A stretch of 64,000 bases of DNA from Ziziphus jujuba (GCF_031755915.1 NC_083383.1:15985001-16049000); one strand, 5' to 3'; positions 12,507 to 24,055 are shown, counted from the first letter of the stretch. The notes: generated from the sequence alone by a model not told the origin. Numbers and translations: made by a program.

Positions 12507-12860
12507 ATGGCTTCTAACAAGCTCTCTGCAACCATTCTAATCTTCTCCCTGCTCTTCTCTGCAACATTTTCTAGTGCTTGCAACACATGCAATCCTAAGC
12601 CTGCACATTGCCCTAAAGACACACTGAAACTTGGGGTTTGTGTGGACCTTCTTGGGCTAGTTAACGTTAGTGTTGGAACACCTGCATCAAGCAAATGCTG
12701 TGCTCTGCTTGGAGGCTTGGCTGATTTGGAAGTTGCACTTTGTCTTTGCACTGCCATTAAAGCTAATGTGCTTGGAATCAACTTGAATGTGCCTCTTACA
12801 CTTAGTTTGCTTGTCAGTGCTTGCCAGAAATCAGTTCCTCCTGGTTTTGTATGTGAATGA
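12507..12860 (+). CDS. 14 kDa proline-rich protein DC2.15-like (eight-cysteine-motif, hybrid proline-rich/LTP superfamily)
   Basis: Intronless gene encoding 117 residues. Residues 1-24 form a clean signal peptide (basic start, hydrophobic core LLFSATFSSA), so the protein is predicted to enter the secretory pathway and reach the cell wall. The mature part carries the family cysteine pattern: C35, C45, C64-C65, C79-x-C81, C106 and C116, with spacings 9, 18, 13, 24 and 9, which fit hybrid proline-rich proteins rather than classical lipid-transfer proteins. Two extra cysteines (C25, C28) lie just after the cleavage site. The proline-rich linker usual in the family is reduced to about nine residues with two prolines. 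Members are linked to wall assembly, cold and pathogen responses, but their biochemistry is not settled. The ATG sits in a good context (TTAGCCATGGC). The Pollen Ole e 1-like/LTP fold assignment is firm; the specific role is unknown. Confidence 0.95.
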   Translation: MASNKLSATILIFSLLFSATFSSACNTCNPKPAHCPKDTLKLGVCVDLLGLVNVSVGTPASSKCCALLGGLADLEVALCLCTAIKANVLGINLNVPLTLSLLVSACQKSVPPGFVCE

Positions 12861-13033
12861 AATTAAAGATTCGCTTTTCATGCTTTTCTCTTTATTTTTT
12901 TATGTTTTTTTTTTTTTTTTTGGGTTTCGTTTTCTGTGAGGTTTTTTTTTGGTTGTGTTTGTTTCTTCAATTGTGGGGAGAAAACTAGGGCTCTAGGTTT
13001 TGTTGGAGAATGATAATCAATGTGATTTGTTTG

Positions 13034-13039
13034 AATAAA
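13034..13039 (+). terminator. Putative poly(A) signal of the DC2.15-like gene
   Basis: AATAAA 174 bases after the stop codon, downstream of a T-rich 3' UTR. Position and motif fit a near-upstream element. Confidence 0.5.
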
Positions 13040-13074
13040 AAAGGCAAGTCCCTTTGCCTTCAATAGATTTCTTC

Positions 13075-13105
<31 letters not shown>

Positions 13106-14444
13106 AAAAGCCTTGAATAGATTTCTTTGTAATATTTGTTTATAACAACTTTATTGTTGTGCATAATATTTATGCACTTTTGTTTAGTTATATGGATCTG
13201 TCTGAAATTATTAAATCCTTTCCAAAAGAAAAATGAAAAACAAAAAGAAGAAGATCAGAGATAGAATCCAACTGAAAGGTGTGGAAGATATGTAGTTAAA
13301 AAATAAAATAAATAAATAAGGGACAATAGTTTATGACCCAACAATGGTTAATGTCATATATCTTAAAATAACAATTGAGCTATGTATGTAGCTCCTTCCC
13401 CCCCCTTCCCTCTCACAAGAGAATTATTGTTATCATTACACAGGCACACATATTTAATAATAATGCTATAGATAGAAGGGATTTGAACTAGGGATTTCAT
13501 CATTTGAAGAGATAGTAGCTTAACTGCTGGTTATTTTACCTACTTATTCAGTAATTACTATGATAACATACTAATGGTTGAAATAATATATAAAATAAAT
13601 TAAATATGAATAATCCAAAATAGATTTAGATATTTCTATTGAAATTAATATGAATAAATTGAATTTTCATGGTTAATCACCATGCTAACTAGTGTACGAC
13701 AACTAAAGTAGTTGTAATAAAAGAAAATATATTTTTCTAATCAACTTTCATTTCACTTATTCAAAATTCATAAGCTAGAACACATGGAAAACAAAAAAAA
13801 AAAAAAAAAAAAAAAAGGAAGGAGCAAAGTAAGCAAAACTCAATACACATTTCATTTTTTGCCACTTTTTTTTTTTTTTCAATATTTCCATATGAGTAGT
13901 AAAAGTAAATGCTTAATTGACATGACATATGGCATAAAAACATGTAAGATTAAGGCAAGGATAAGGAGACAAAAATAATTCACGTGACTGGTCTACAACA
14001 AATAATTTACCCATGCTTTTCTTATCTTGGCTAAATTTCAAAATAGCCTTTCTTTTTACAAGATTACATCATTATTTTGAAAAATTACAATATAGCCATT
14101 TTAAATTTCATTTTTGTTCCTGTGTAGGTCCCTATATTTTGCATTTTTTTTGGCAAAATCCATCTCTAACTTATAATACTACAAGACCCTCGCATTTTAT
14201 TTTTGTTTCATTTCAGTGCTTGTTAATCAACCTATATATTTTTCTCAAAATAACACTTTTAATCTTTTCTCTTGTGTTTTCTAGCAAAGGTCCAAAGTAT
14301 AATCACCCACACCAATATAGAAAACAAAAACAAATCATTTATTGTTTTAATATTCATATCTTCTTATACTAATTTTAACAGCGATTATGATTTTTTTTTT
14401 TTTTATTTGAGAAAACTTACAGCTTTCATCTATGTTTCTATTTG
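13040..14444. other. Intergenic, no gene seen
   Basis: AT-rich DNA with long poly(T) (about 13074-13102) and poly(A) (about 13793-13816) runs. Short open frames are low complexity and not credible as proteins. Confidence 0.55.
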
Positions 14445-15796
14445 TGTTGGAATCATATAGTGAAAACCAAGAATCGTACAGTTGAATACAATATGTGATA
14501 AAAATATATTTTCATTATCCGTTACTATCCTGTAGTAGTGTAGAAAATATCTTCTTCAATCCACAAGACCTTCCAAACTATTTGTTACGTGATAGATCTG
14601 CATGTAGACACACCTAATTAAAAAATAAACAAAAAGATTAATCTAAAAAACACACTGAAACCTCATAGTTTCTGATATTCTATCAAGCTATTGAATTTCG
14701 TATTAAGATTCTCAACCTCTAAAAAATAATCCGTAAAACCTTATATAATAGGAGGGTAATAAGCAGTATATTTATATATTGCTAAACTGAATCCTCCTAA
14801 GATTTTATAACTTTGGGCTCAATTAATAGTCTTCTTCTTATATCTTAATAACCAATTAAATGAGTTTTGTCATTTAATAAGCTGGTTTGGGGATCGTACG
14901 ACCAATTATTATTCAAAACTCCTGATCAATGGATTAACTTGTTCCAAGAGCATCAATCCAATAATCTCTTATTTTCTTTGAGCAAGCTTAGGATTTTGAT
15001 CTAATACGGTGCTATTCCACTAAAGCCCAGATTTAAACTCCAAGATTAATAATGTTTATATTAAATGTATTTTTCTTTATAAAATATCAATAATTAATTG
15101 ATGATAATTTTTGTTAATCAATTAATTATATATTCTCTTGACTTATCGGTTTCTTTAACAAATCCAATGCACTAGCCAATAACTTTCAATATCTGAGTAC
15201 CAAAACATATTAGGAGAATATTTCATAGAAATTTCATTTTGTATATTTCATAAATACCTTGTAATAAAAAACTATAATTCCCAAATAATCAAGATATTGG
15301 TCATTTATAATAAACCTCACTAATTCCCAAATCATCAAGATATCAGTCGTTAACAATAGACATCATCTATTGATAACTTAAAGAACTATAGTCACTTAAT
15401 TACCTATTTATAATGTATTCAATATTGAAAAAAAAAAAAATAACATATCTAATATTACTTGAGATTTAATTCCTTTTCATAGAAATTTATCCTTAATTAA
15501 ATCTCTCTCGATTCTCTCAAAATGATCATTATTCATTTTAATATTTTATAATAACCATGACAGATTATTTCATAAATTATTGTAGTCTAAATGAAGTGCC
15601 CAACTTTATTTGACAACTATAAGATAATCCATTAATTAAAAGAACCTATGATCATGTGTTCTATAGATTTATAATATGAATTAATCTCGACCTTATACGT
15701 AAAATATAATGTGCCTAAACATTTTAAAAAAATTCATATTATTAAATCAGAAAATAAAATTACAACTTATCTTGCTCCTAGAGTACAAATGTAATA
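14445..15796 (-). repeat. Probable 3' LTR of the degenerate copia relic
   Basis: The segment starts TGTTGGAATC and lies directly before a purine-rich strand on the minus strand (AATGAGTGGGAG at about 15797-15810), the usual polypurine tract position of copia elements. No second LTR copy is visible to confirm the limits, so both edges are estimates. Confidence 0.4.
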
Positions 15797-18740
15797 TACT
15801 CCCACTCATTCTAAAGTAAGTCTGGGAACCTTTTCAGACTCATACTATCTACATACTTCTCAAATACTTGCCGAGGTATAGTAAAAAGAAAAAAGGTATA
15901 CCAAAATTTTCATAGTCAATATTCCTTTAGAAATCTGATTCTATATAGCTAAGAATTTTGAGACTCCCCCTATAATACACAAGCATATAGTCTCTTATTC
16001 TCCTTAAATACTTAAGGATATGCTTTATTGCAACCCAGTGTTTCAGTCTAGGATTTGATTTAGAACTAAGAGCAAATATCTAGCCTAGTGCACAGCATGA
16101 CATACATGGTATAACTAAGAGAATCAAAACAGATTTAAGCATGACTACTGGTAAAAAGATTTCATCATAATCCTTCATACCCTCTTTCTAGTTTTGAAGG
16201 TTTCTGTCTTCCATTTGGTCTTCTCTTCCTCTTGTAGATCCATTTGCACCTAAAGGGTTTTACTCCTTTAGGTGCTTCTACAAGAGAATAAACTAAGTTA
16301 CAATCCATAAATTCCATACATTGATCCATGACCTTTTTTCCACTCTTGCAAATCAATATCTTCCAGTGCTTCTTTATAAATAGTAGGGTCATCATTAGGA
16401 TTATCCATAATGACCTGATAAGTCTTATATACTAAGGCATACCTTATAAGTTTACGTATTACTCTCCCACTATAATTTTACCGAACTAGATGTTGTACAT
16501 GTACATGAGGATCTAAGTTTTGTGATTGCGATGGTGGATAACCAATCTTTTCAATATCCTCTTTTTGTTCTTGAGTTTAGTCCTGAACTTGTTCTTGTGC
16601 TTGTTCACCTTTGGATACTTCTAGTATATTTTTCCCTATTTGAACATGCATAGAATGCAAGGTGGAGGCCTAGGAATTTCATGTTGATCTCGAACTGAGT
16701 TAAGCTCTTCAAGAATCACCTTACTCTTAGGTTTAAAATTCATCACATAATTCTCTTCTAAGAAAGTAATGTGAGTACTCACAATCCCTTTCTTTTCCTT
16801 TGGATTATAAAAAATTTCATCTTAGAATAGCCTATAAACATACATGTTTCTGTACGAAATTCTAATTTTTTAAGGTTTCTGTACTAAGATGTGCAACAGC
16901 ACCCCAAATCCAAATATTGTTTAAAGTGGTTTTGTACCCTTTACATAATTTTATAGGTGTCTTTCAAACATATCTAGATGGAAACAAGTTCAATAGGTAT
17001 ACAACTGTTGCTAAGGCATATCTCTAGAATGACTCAGGTAAAGATGAATAACTAAGCATAAACCTCACTATATCCAAAAGAGTCATATTTCTTCTTTCAG
17101 CAACTCTATTTACTAAGGCATTCCAAGGATGATAATTGAGAAACTATCCTCTCTTAAACTCACTAGACAAGTATTCACTGCCTCGGTTATATCAAAGCTG
17201 CTTTGTATGGACACCGAATTGCTTTTCTACCTCAGCCTTATACTTTTGAAATTTTTCAAAAGTTTTAAACTTATGGTGCATTAGGTAATTATAATCATAT
17301 CTTAATTAATCATCAGTGAGAGTGATAAAATACTCAAATCTGCCTCTAGCTTGAACACTCATTGGTTCACATACATTAGTATGCACCAATTCTAGCTATG
17401 CAATGGCATTTGGCCTCGAAGCATTTCTTTATTATTTTACCTTCCAAATAAGATTCATATTTTAATATAAATTCAAAGATCAAGGACCTAATTACAAATG
17501 CCAAAGATAGATTTCATTTAACATTTTTCTTTTCTTAGATAAATGAAGTTGCTCATCATCTATACTTTCAATGACATTAATATCATCAAACAAAGGAGTC
17601 AAAAAATAAAGACCATTCATTACTTCTCTAGAACAAATAAAAGTACCATTACTATTAATAGAAATTGAGGAATTAAATTGGACTCTAAAATCATGTTTAA
17701 ATAAAAAACTAACAGAGAACAAAATTTCTCTTAAAATCTAGAATAAATGAATAGTCTAACAAACAAAAAGTTTTATTTTTAAAAGGTAACTCCACTAGTT
17801 TTATTGCCATCATGGAGACAATTCCTTGTTTCCCAACTTCAAGCTTCTTTGTCCTTTATTGAGCAGGTTTATTATAAACCATTGTAAAGAGTAACAAATA
17901 TCATTAGTGGCTCATGAATCAATCATCCATTTATCATTGTAATTCTCTACTAAACAACTCTCAACTACAAGTAAACTACCCATACCTAATTTAAGATAAT
18001 CTTTTTTTCCAGTGACCTTTTTTACTGCAGTTGAAGCTTTCGCTTTTTAGCTTCTTCGTTGCAGCTAATTTGGCAACTAGAACTTCTCCTTTTTGCTTTT
18101 TATCCTTCTTTCCACCTTTAGGTTGCCTCTTAGGTTTAGAAGAACCTTCAGCATGATATGCATTTGCAAGCTTCTCGAGAGTCTTTTAAACACTCTCAAG
18201 CTGGTGCATGAGATCAATAAGAAAAAGCTTCATATTATACATATTATAATTCATTTTGAATTGATTAAAGCTATCAGGTAGAGATTTTAAGTTCATAGCA
18301 ATCTACAACTCTTTATCCAACTTAGCCCCCATCACTTCTGTACAACTAAAATTCTCCATCATCATGAGATAATGTTTTCAGACATTCCGTCCAGTCATAC
18401 AATAGTACATCAACGCCCTTATTGCTGCTTGTCTAATAGTACTACTGGTCTTAGCAAACATCCTATCTACAATCTTGATCATTTATGATGCATCTTCTAG
18501 GTTGGATATTTGCTTCTACATATGACTGGCAACTCCGACAAGAATATAACAGCAAACTATAGTATCCGTCAGTTGCCAATTTACATATCTTGTGTTACTT
18601 TCCTTATACACATTAGCAACTGGTTCTTAGGACTCTAAGATTGTTAGGACAAATTTGATTCTCTCAAACTCAAGGATAATAAAAAGGTTAGTTATCCATT
18701 GCTCATAATCATTTCCATCCATATGATGCATCAACTATCA
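15797..18740 (-). pseudogene. Degenerate Ty1/copia polyprotein relic
   Basis: Read on the minus strand from right to left the order is gag, protease, integrase, RT, with no long open frame. Recognisable pieces: a protease core near 17900-17930 reading W-M-I-D-S-stop-A, where D-S-G-A is expected; integrase near 17040-17190 with RGSEYLSSEFKR and VAERRNMTLLDIVR; the RT start at 16165-16395 with APKGVKPFRCKWIYKRKR. Immediately after MLKS (about 16125) the sequence jumps to the late RT/RNase H junction (MLCTRLDIC, then LRR-type repeat region), so the RT core with the YVDD active site is deleted. Old, non-functional element that predates the neighbouring young insertion. Confidence 0.82.
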
Positions 18741-18905
18741 TTTTCATGTATTTATATATATATATATATATATATTATGTTATGTCTTAATGTACCACAC
18801 CGTACGGAGGCAACGATTTGATTCGACTTATGAATATCTTAGCCTCGTAACTGTACTATCTACGAGACTAGTGGGTCAAACGGTCATTATAGGCAACCAC
18901 ACCTA
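18741..18905. other. Short unassigned DNA between the two copia elements, with left target duplication
   Basis: Contains an AT microsatellite near 18756-18776, then about 120 bp with no match elsewhere in the window. The last five bases (ACCTA, 18901-18905) are the target-site duplication of the young copia element. Confidence 0.7.
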
Positions 18906-19940
18906 TGTTGGGGTGAGAAGGTTATGACCAAGAGCAAGCTAGCTTGAAGTGTTAGCAACAAGCAAGCTTTTGGTGATGCTCTTGGGAATGGTTGTGTGTG
19001 AGTTGTGTTTTTAGGTTTTAGTTATGGTGTTTTCTGGTTTTTAGGGTTCCTAGAGTGTTCTAAGGTGTTGAAGAAGAGATAAGAAGAAGAGGAACACGTT
19101 GGCTTTTGAAAATAAGGCTTAGATCTATAGCCATTTCATTCATTTTACAATATAAGCTTGAAATTACAACTAGTTCACACATGCCAAGCATGTGAGCTTA
19201 CAAAATGAGTAAAGTATTTGAAATTTAAAAATAAAATGGTCAACACCTAACTTTTCATACACAAAAGAGTCAAAAACCAGCTGCAACATGTCTATTCCAA
19301 ATATAGTAAAAGCTGGCACATGGTTTTGAACTAAGTTCCTATTGTTTAACTAGTTTGGGTAAACAACCAAACTAGCTTCACCTACTTAGTTCCCCTTTGT
19401 ATCTGCTTATGAAACTTGGTTTGAAGCATCCTTGGTCATCAATAAATATTGTTCCAAGAGCTAGGAAAGTTCTGGAACCGGATCATGGGCCAAACAGCTC
19501 CAAAACTGGCCCATACTCTGCATACTGGGCCCATCAGATACAGCAATCTGTTTGGAATAGAAAATGGACTTTCCCATGTCATTTTGACTTGAAATTTAAA
19601 CCATAGTCTTCTATATCTGTCTGTAGACATCCCTCAAAATTTCAGCCCAAAACTCCATTTGCAACCTGAGATATAAGATAAATAGTGGAACTATGTTGCT
19701 GGAAATTATGAATCCAGCACCATAGGCACTTCAAGCATAACATTCCTACTCTTTTGTGCATAATTTTGCCTATAATTTTGCATACATAACTTAGGCACAA
19801 AACATTATCAAAATATACCTTGCATCAATTAAAAACATACAAAGAAATATAAACTCATAAAAGGAAAGGATTTGATACCAAGGTGTGCATGCTAGCCGGT
19901 GACATGCACCATCAAGTGGCAAAATTGCCACACTTCAACA
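18906..19940 (-). repeat. 3' LTR of the young copia element (left copy)
   Basis: 1035 bp, TG at 18906 to CA at 19940. Essentially identical to 24056-25090. The four differences I see: G/A near 18945, T/C near 19590, G/T near 19661 and C/T near 19902. Confidence 0.97.
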
Positions 19941-22253
19941 CTCCTCCTTGGCAATTTTGTATGAGACATTGAGAAGTCCTCTCAATATCTCAAATCTCTT
20001 CTTTCCCAATGGCTTGGTGAAGATATCCGCCAAGTTCTCCTCGGAAGTCACATACTCCAACTTCACTTCACCACGTGCTTCAAATTCCCTTAAGGAATGA
20101 TACTTGACCGGTATATGCTTGGTCCTCCCATGTTGGACTGGATTTTGTGCAATTTCTATTGCTGAAGTATTGTCACACAATATTACCGTGGCTTTCTCTT
20201 GCTTCAAGCTCAAGTCCTCCAATAATTTCCTAAGCCAAACACCTTGATTAGCACAACTTGAGCAAGCAATATACTCGGCTTTCGCAGTGCTTTGTGCAAC
20301 GGTTTGTTGCTTCTTGGAATTCCATGAGAAAGGACCATTTCCAAGAGTGTAAATGTAGCCCGATGTGCTCTTGCTATCATCCAAAGAACCAGCCCAATCA
20401 CTATCACTATAACCAAGCAAAGCTTCATTCATGCCATCCTTGTACCATATACCAAAATCACTAGTACCTTTCAAATACCTTAGGATTCTTTTTGCACAAC
20501 TAAGATGATTTTGTGATGGACTATGCATAAATCTTGACAAAACAGCCACACTAAACATGATATCCGGTCTAGTAGAGCATACATATAAAAGGCTACCAAT
20601 TAAACTTCTATAGATGGAAGGATTTACCTTTGGAGAATCATCATCCTTCACCAACTTGGTGCCTTCATTCATAGGTGTGGCAACGCTATTACAATCTTCC
20701 ATGTCAAACTTCTTGAACAGCTCCTTCACATAGCTTTCTTGAGATATGAAGATGCCCTTGGATGATTGGACAACTTCAATTCCAAGAAAGTATTTCATCT
20801 CTCCAAGGCTAGACATCTCAAAGTTCAATTCTAGCTCACTTTTGAAATTGCTCACTTCTTTCTCATTACCACCGGTCACTAGGAGGTCATCAACATAAAG
20901 AGAAACCAACACCATGCAACCATGAGTCCTAATATACAATGTAGGCTCATTAGGACTCCTCCTAAATCCATGCTTTGTCAAAAAACCATCTATCTTGGCA
21001 TACCATGCCCTAGGAGCTTGTTTAAGGCCATACAAGGCCTTGTGTAGCTTGTATACATTCTCTTCACTTCCTTTCTTCACAAAACCTTCGGGTTGCATAA
21101 CATAGACCTCCTCCTTCAATGTTCCATTCAAGAAGGCTGACTTCACATCAAGGTGATATACTTTCCAAGACTTTTGTGCCGAAATTGCAAGAAGAAGTCT
21201 TATGGTTTCCATCCTTGCAACCGGTGCAAAAGTCTCTCCATAATCCACACCGGCTTGTTGTGCATATCCTTTGACAACAAGCCTTGCCTTGTGCTTATTT
21301 ATGGACCCATCCGGATTGTACTTGGTCCTAAAGATCCACTTCACCCCAATAGCATTCTTTCCCTTCGGTTTTGTTACCAAGCTCCAAGTGTCATTCTTGT
21401 TTATCACATCGATTTCATCTTGCATGGCTTGTCTCCACTCTTTTCTTGCCATAGCCTCATGGACATTGATTGGATCACTCAATGCCACATTACACCTTTC
21501 ATAAATCTCATTAAGAGGTCTTGTGCCTCTCACACCATCACCAATCTCCAAATCAGCCCCTATGGAGATTTCTAGCTCATTCTCATTATATTCATCATCA
21601 TGGGCAGCACCTTCATCATTTCCTTGTTCCTCATCGTTATCATGAGCTTCAAGCCGATTGTCTTCATCCATACTAGCCAACTCCTCCTTACCACAAACCC
21701 ATTTAGCTTCCTCATCAACTTTCACATCTCTACTTATCACAAGTTTCTTGGTTTCCAAGTTATACACTCTATATCCCTTGGTCACATCACTATAGCCAAC
21801 CAAGACACCAACTTGTGAACTTTCATCAAGCTTTCCTCTCTTCTCTTGTGGTACTAGGATGTAACAAATGCTTCCAAATACCTTTAGATGATCAAGAGAA
21901 GGCTTATATCCAAACCAAAGCTCAAATGGGGTTTTACTCCTCAAAGACTTGGAGTAAAGCCTATTTTGGATGTAGATGGATGTATTAACTCCTTCGGCCC
22001 AAAACTTCTTTGGCAAGCCACTTTCAAACAACAAACATCTAGCCATCTCCATGATGGTACGGTTCTTCCTTTCACATACACCATTTTGTTGTGGTGTGTA
22101 TGGTGTAGTGAATTGATGAACTATACCATGATCCTTACAAAGTTGTTTGAAAGCCTCACTTGTGTATTCCCCACCATTGTCCGTCCTTAACACCTTTATA
22201 GTGCAACCGGATTGATTTTGCACTAACTTCATAAATTCTACAAACTTCTCCAA
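19935..22253 (-). CDS. Copia polyprotein, distal part: integrase, reverse transcriptase, RNase H
   Basis: 772 residues, in the same frame as the upstream Gag-protease part and separated from it by one TGA. The first residue of the open stretch is a TTG codon, so this is a continuation and not an independent start. Integrase: second catalytic Asp in LRTDNGGEY (residue 25) and Glu in CERKNRT (61). RT: WIFRTKYNPDGS, HLDVKSAFLNG (first Asp 369), ALYGLKQAPRAWY and the YVDD active site (453-456). RNase H: SDSDWAGSLDD, KAEYIA, CDNTSAI and the closing NLADIFTKPL. All catalytic residues I can check are present. Copies RNA into DNA and integrates it in virus-like particles; it would be produced only if the TGA were read through. 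Confidence 0.95.
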   Translation of the reverse strand: MEKFVEFMKLVQNQSGCTIKVLRTDNGGEYTSEAFKQLCKDHGIVHQFTTPYTPQQNGVCERKNRTIMEMARCLLFESGLPKKFWAEGVNTSIYIQNRLYSKSLRSKTPFELWFGYKPSLDHLKVFGSICYILVPQEKRGKLDESSQVGVLVGYSDVTKGYRVYNLETKKLVISRDVKVDEEAKWVCGKEELASMDEDNRLEAHDNDEEQGNDEGAAHDDEYNENELEISIGADLEIGDGVRGTRPLNEIYERCNVALSDPINVHEAMARKEWRQAMQDEIDVINKNDTWSLVTKPKGKNAIGVKWIFRTKYNPDGSINKHKARLVVKGYAQQAGVDYGETFAPVARMETIRLLLAISAQKSWKVYHLDVKSAFLNGTLKEEVYVMQPEGFVKKGSEENVYKLHKALYGLKQAPRAWYAKIDGFLTKHGFRRSPNEPTLYIRTHGCMVLVSLYVDDLLVTGGNEKEVSNFKSELELNFEMSSLGEMKYFLGIEVVQSSKGIFISQESYVKELFKKFDMEDCNSVATPMNEGTKLVKDDDSPKVNPSIYRSLIGSLLYVCSTRPDIMFSVAVLSRFMHSPSQNHLSCAKRILRYLKGTSDFGIWYKDGMNEALLGYSDSDWAGSLDDSKSTSGYIYTLGNGPFSWNSKKQQTVAQSTAKAEYIACSSCANQGVWLRKLLEDLSLKQEKATVILCDNTSAIEIAQNPVQHGRTKHIPVKYHSLREFEARGEVKLEYVTSEENLADIFTKPLGKKRFEILRGLLNVSYKIAKEEC
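19941..19953 (-). other. Polypurine tract of the young copia element
   Basis: Minus-strand GCCAAGGAGGAG ends exactly at the LTR boundary; it primes plus-strand DNA synthesis. It overlaps the last codons of the polyprotein frame. Confidence 0.8.
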
Positions 22254-22259
22254 AGCTTG

Positions 22260-23921
22260 TCATTTTCTTTCAAGAAAATACACCCAACACATTCTTGAGT
22301 AATCATCAATGAAAGTTATGAAATACTTGCTGCCATTTAAGGATGGAATACTCATAGGACCACAAATATCCGAATGTATAAGTCCTAACTTCTCCTTTGA
22401 TCTCCAAGAACAAGATTGAAATGCTAGCCTAGTATGCTTTCCTTTTTGACACACTTCACACACATGTTCTTGCTTCTCCACCAATGGCATGTCTCTAACA
22501 AGTTCATGTGTGCCTACCAATGACTTAAAGCTAGCATGGCCTAGTCTTTTATGCCAAAGTTGAGAGGTGTTCTCAACTTTGGTGTTCAATGCAACCGATG
22601 CACCATTTTCATCCATATTCAACCTAAAATTCTTGTTCTTCATTCCAACACACATTAATTCATTTCCATGTGGATCAACTATAGTGCATTTCATGTTTGA
22701 GAAGTGTAATGCATATTTGTTCTCAAGCATTTGACCTACACTAAGTAAGTTCTCACATAAAGAAGGTACATAGAGAACATCATGGATAGTTTTGATACCT
22801 TTGGTTGTGTGTATCACCACATCTCCTTTGCCTTTCACTTCCATCGAGGCTCCATTTCCAATTTTAACTTTGTTGTGGCTGCTCCTATCCAAGTTTGTGA
22901 ACCACTCATGCTTGTGAGACATATGGTGTGTTGCTCCACTATCAATGATCCATCCTTCATCATTCTTGATGCTACTAAAACAAGTAGCAACAAACAACTC
23001 TTCGGATTCACTATCACTTGCATTATCTTTAGCAACATTTGCTTGTTGCTTATCTTTCTTGTTAGCCTTGCATACTCTCTCCACATGACCCTTTTGTTGG
23101 CATTTATGGCAAAATGCATCCGGACTCCACCAACACCTTCTTGGATGATGACCTTTCTTCTTGCAATGGTGACAAGGTTCATAGGACTTCCTCTCGGGTT
23201 TGCTAGTTTCACCTTTCTCCTTTATGACCTTAAGCTTGTTCTTCTTTTGATTTTGTGTCTTTTGATGTTGTTTAGACACAAATGCAGCCTCCATTGATTC
23301 TTCATGTCTAATCCTCCTCCTTTGCTCCGTAGCTTGCAAGGCATTCACCAACTCGGTCAAGGAAATTTCATTTAGGTTCCTTGACTCCTCCAATGAAGAT
23401 ATCTTAGCTTCAAACCTCTCGGGCAAGGAGACCAACACCTTCTCTACAATCCTTTGGTCACTTAATCTTTCACCTAGCACCCTAATTTGATTCACCACAT
23501 TAAGAAGCCTTGTGGTGAACTCCTTAACCGTTTCTTTGTCTTTCATCTTGATGGTCTCAAACTCCCTCCTTAAGTTAAGGATTTGCATTTGCCTTGTCCT
23601 TGCACTCCCTTGGAACTCATCTTGAAGTTTGTCGCAAGCTTCTTTGGCACTCTCACATGCCATTATCCTTGAGAAAATGGTATCACTAATACAAGAATGA
23701 ATGGCGGTGAGAGCCTTGAAACCTTTAGCCAATTCCTCCTCATGGTGCTTGATTTGGTTGACCGTTGCCCCTTGTCTCAAAGGCTCGGGTTCTTGGGGAT
23801 TTATGGTGACCTCCCAAAGACCATAAGCCTTTAAGTAGGCTTGCATCTTGATACTCCAAATGTTGTAGTTCTCCCCATTGAAGATAGGAGGAGAAGAAGT
23901 TGAAAAACTTGAAGAAGCCAT
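22260..23921 (-). CDS. Copia polyprotein, proximal part: Gag, protease, start of integrase
   Basis: 553 residues from a true ATG at 23921, about 120 bases after the primer-binding site. Gag occupies about residues 1-245 (FNGENYNIW, KLQDEFQGS, UBN2-type gag). Two zinc knuckles of the form CX2CX4HX4C lie at 250-263 and 271-284. The aspartic protease motif is DSGA at 327-330. The pre-integrase zinc site is H457, H462, C488, C491. The first catalytic Asp of integrase is D518 (HSDICGP). The frame closes at TGA (22260-22262) inside the integrase core, right after WVYFLERK; the next codons continue the integrase in the same frame. Without the stop the element would encode a polyprotein of about 1330 residues. 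Confidence 0.95.
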   Translation of the reverse strand: MASSSFSTSSPPIFNGENYNIWSIKMQAYLKAYGLWEVTINPQEPEPLRQGATVNQIKHHEEELAKGFKALTAIHSCISDTIFSRIMACESAKEACDKLQDEFQGSARTRQMQILNLRREFETIKMKDKETVKEFTTRLLNVVNQIRVLGERLSDQRIVEKVLVSLPERFEAKISSLEESRNLNEISLTELVNALQATEQRRRIRHEESMEAAFVSKQHQKTQNQKKNKLKVIKEKGETSKPERKSYEPCHHCKKKGHHPRRCWWSPDAFCHKCQQKGHVERVCKANKKDKQQANVAKDNASDSESEELFVATCFSSIKNDEGWIIDSGATHHMSHKHEWFTNLDRSSHNKVKIGNGASMEVKGKGDVVIHTTKGIKTIHDVLYVPSLCENLLSVGQMLENKYALHFSNMKCTIVDPHGNELMCVGMKNKNFRLNMDENGASVALNTKVENTSQLWHKRLGHASFKSLVGTHELVRDMPLVEKQEHVCEVCQKGKHTRLAFQSCSWRSKEKLGLIHSDICGPMSIPSLNGSKYFITFIDDYSRMCWVYFLERK

Positions 23922-24040
23922 GTGAATGTTGCTTTCTAGTATGAAGGAATATGAAAATATATTTGTTCTTTCAAGTATCTCTTCACTCTCAAGGAACGAA
24001 CCAGCCCAAAAACCTCACAAATCTCACAAAAACGTGCCTC

Positions 24041-24052
24041 GCTCTGATACCA
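24041..24052 (-). other. Primer-binding site of the young copia element
   Basis: Minus-strand TGGTATCAGAGC, complementary to the initiator tRNA-Met 3' end, three bases inside the 5' LTR (24056-25090). Confidence 0.95.
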
Positions 24053-24055
24053 CTT

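Noticed and set aside
13478..13502. tRNA-like string TTTGAACTAGGG on the minus strand
   Set aside because: No acceptor, D or anticodon stems; only a chance T-loop match.
19397..19630. Identical 63- and 69-residue open frames in both copia LTRs (also 24547-24780)
   Set aside because: They lie inside LTR sequence, have no domain, and are duplicated only because the LTR is.
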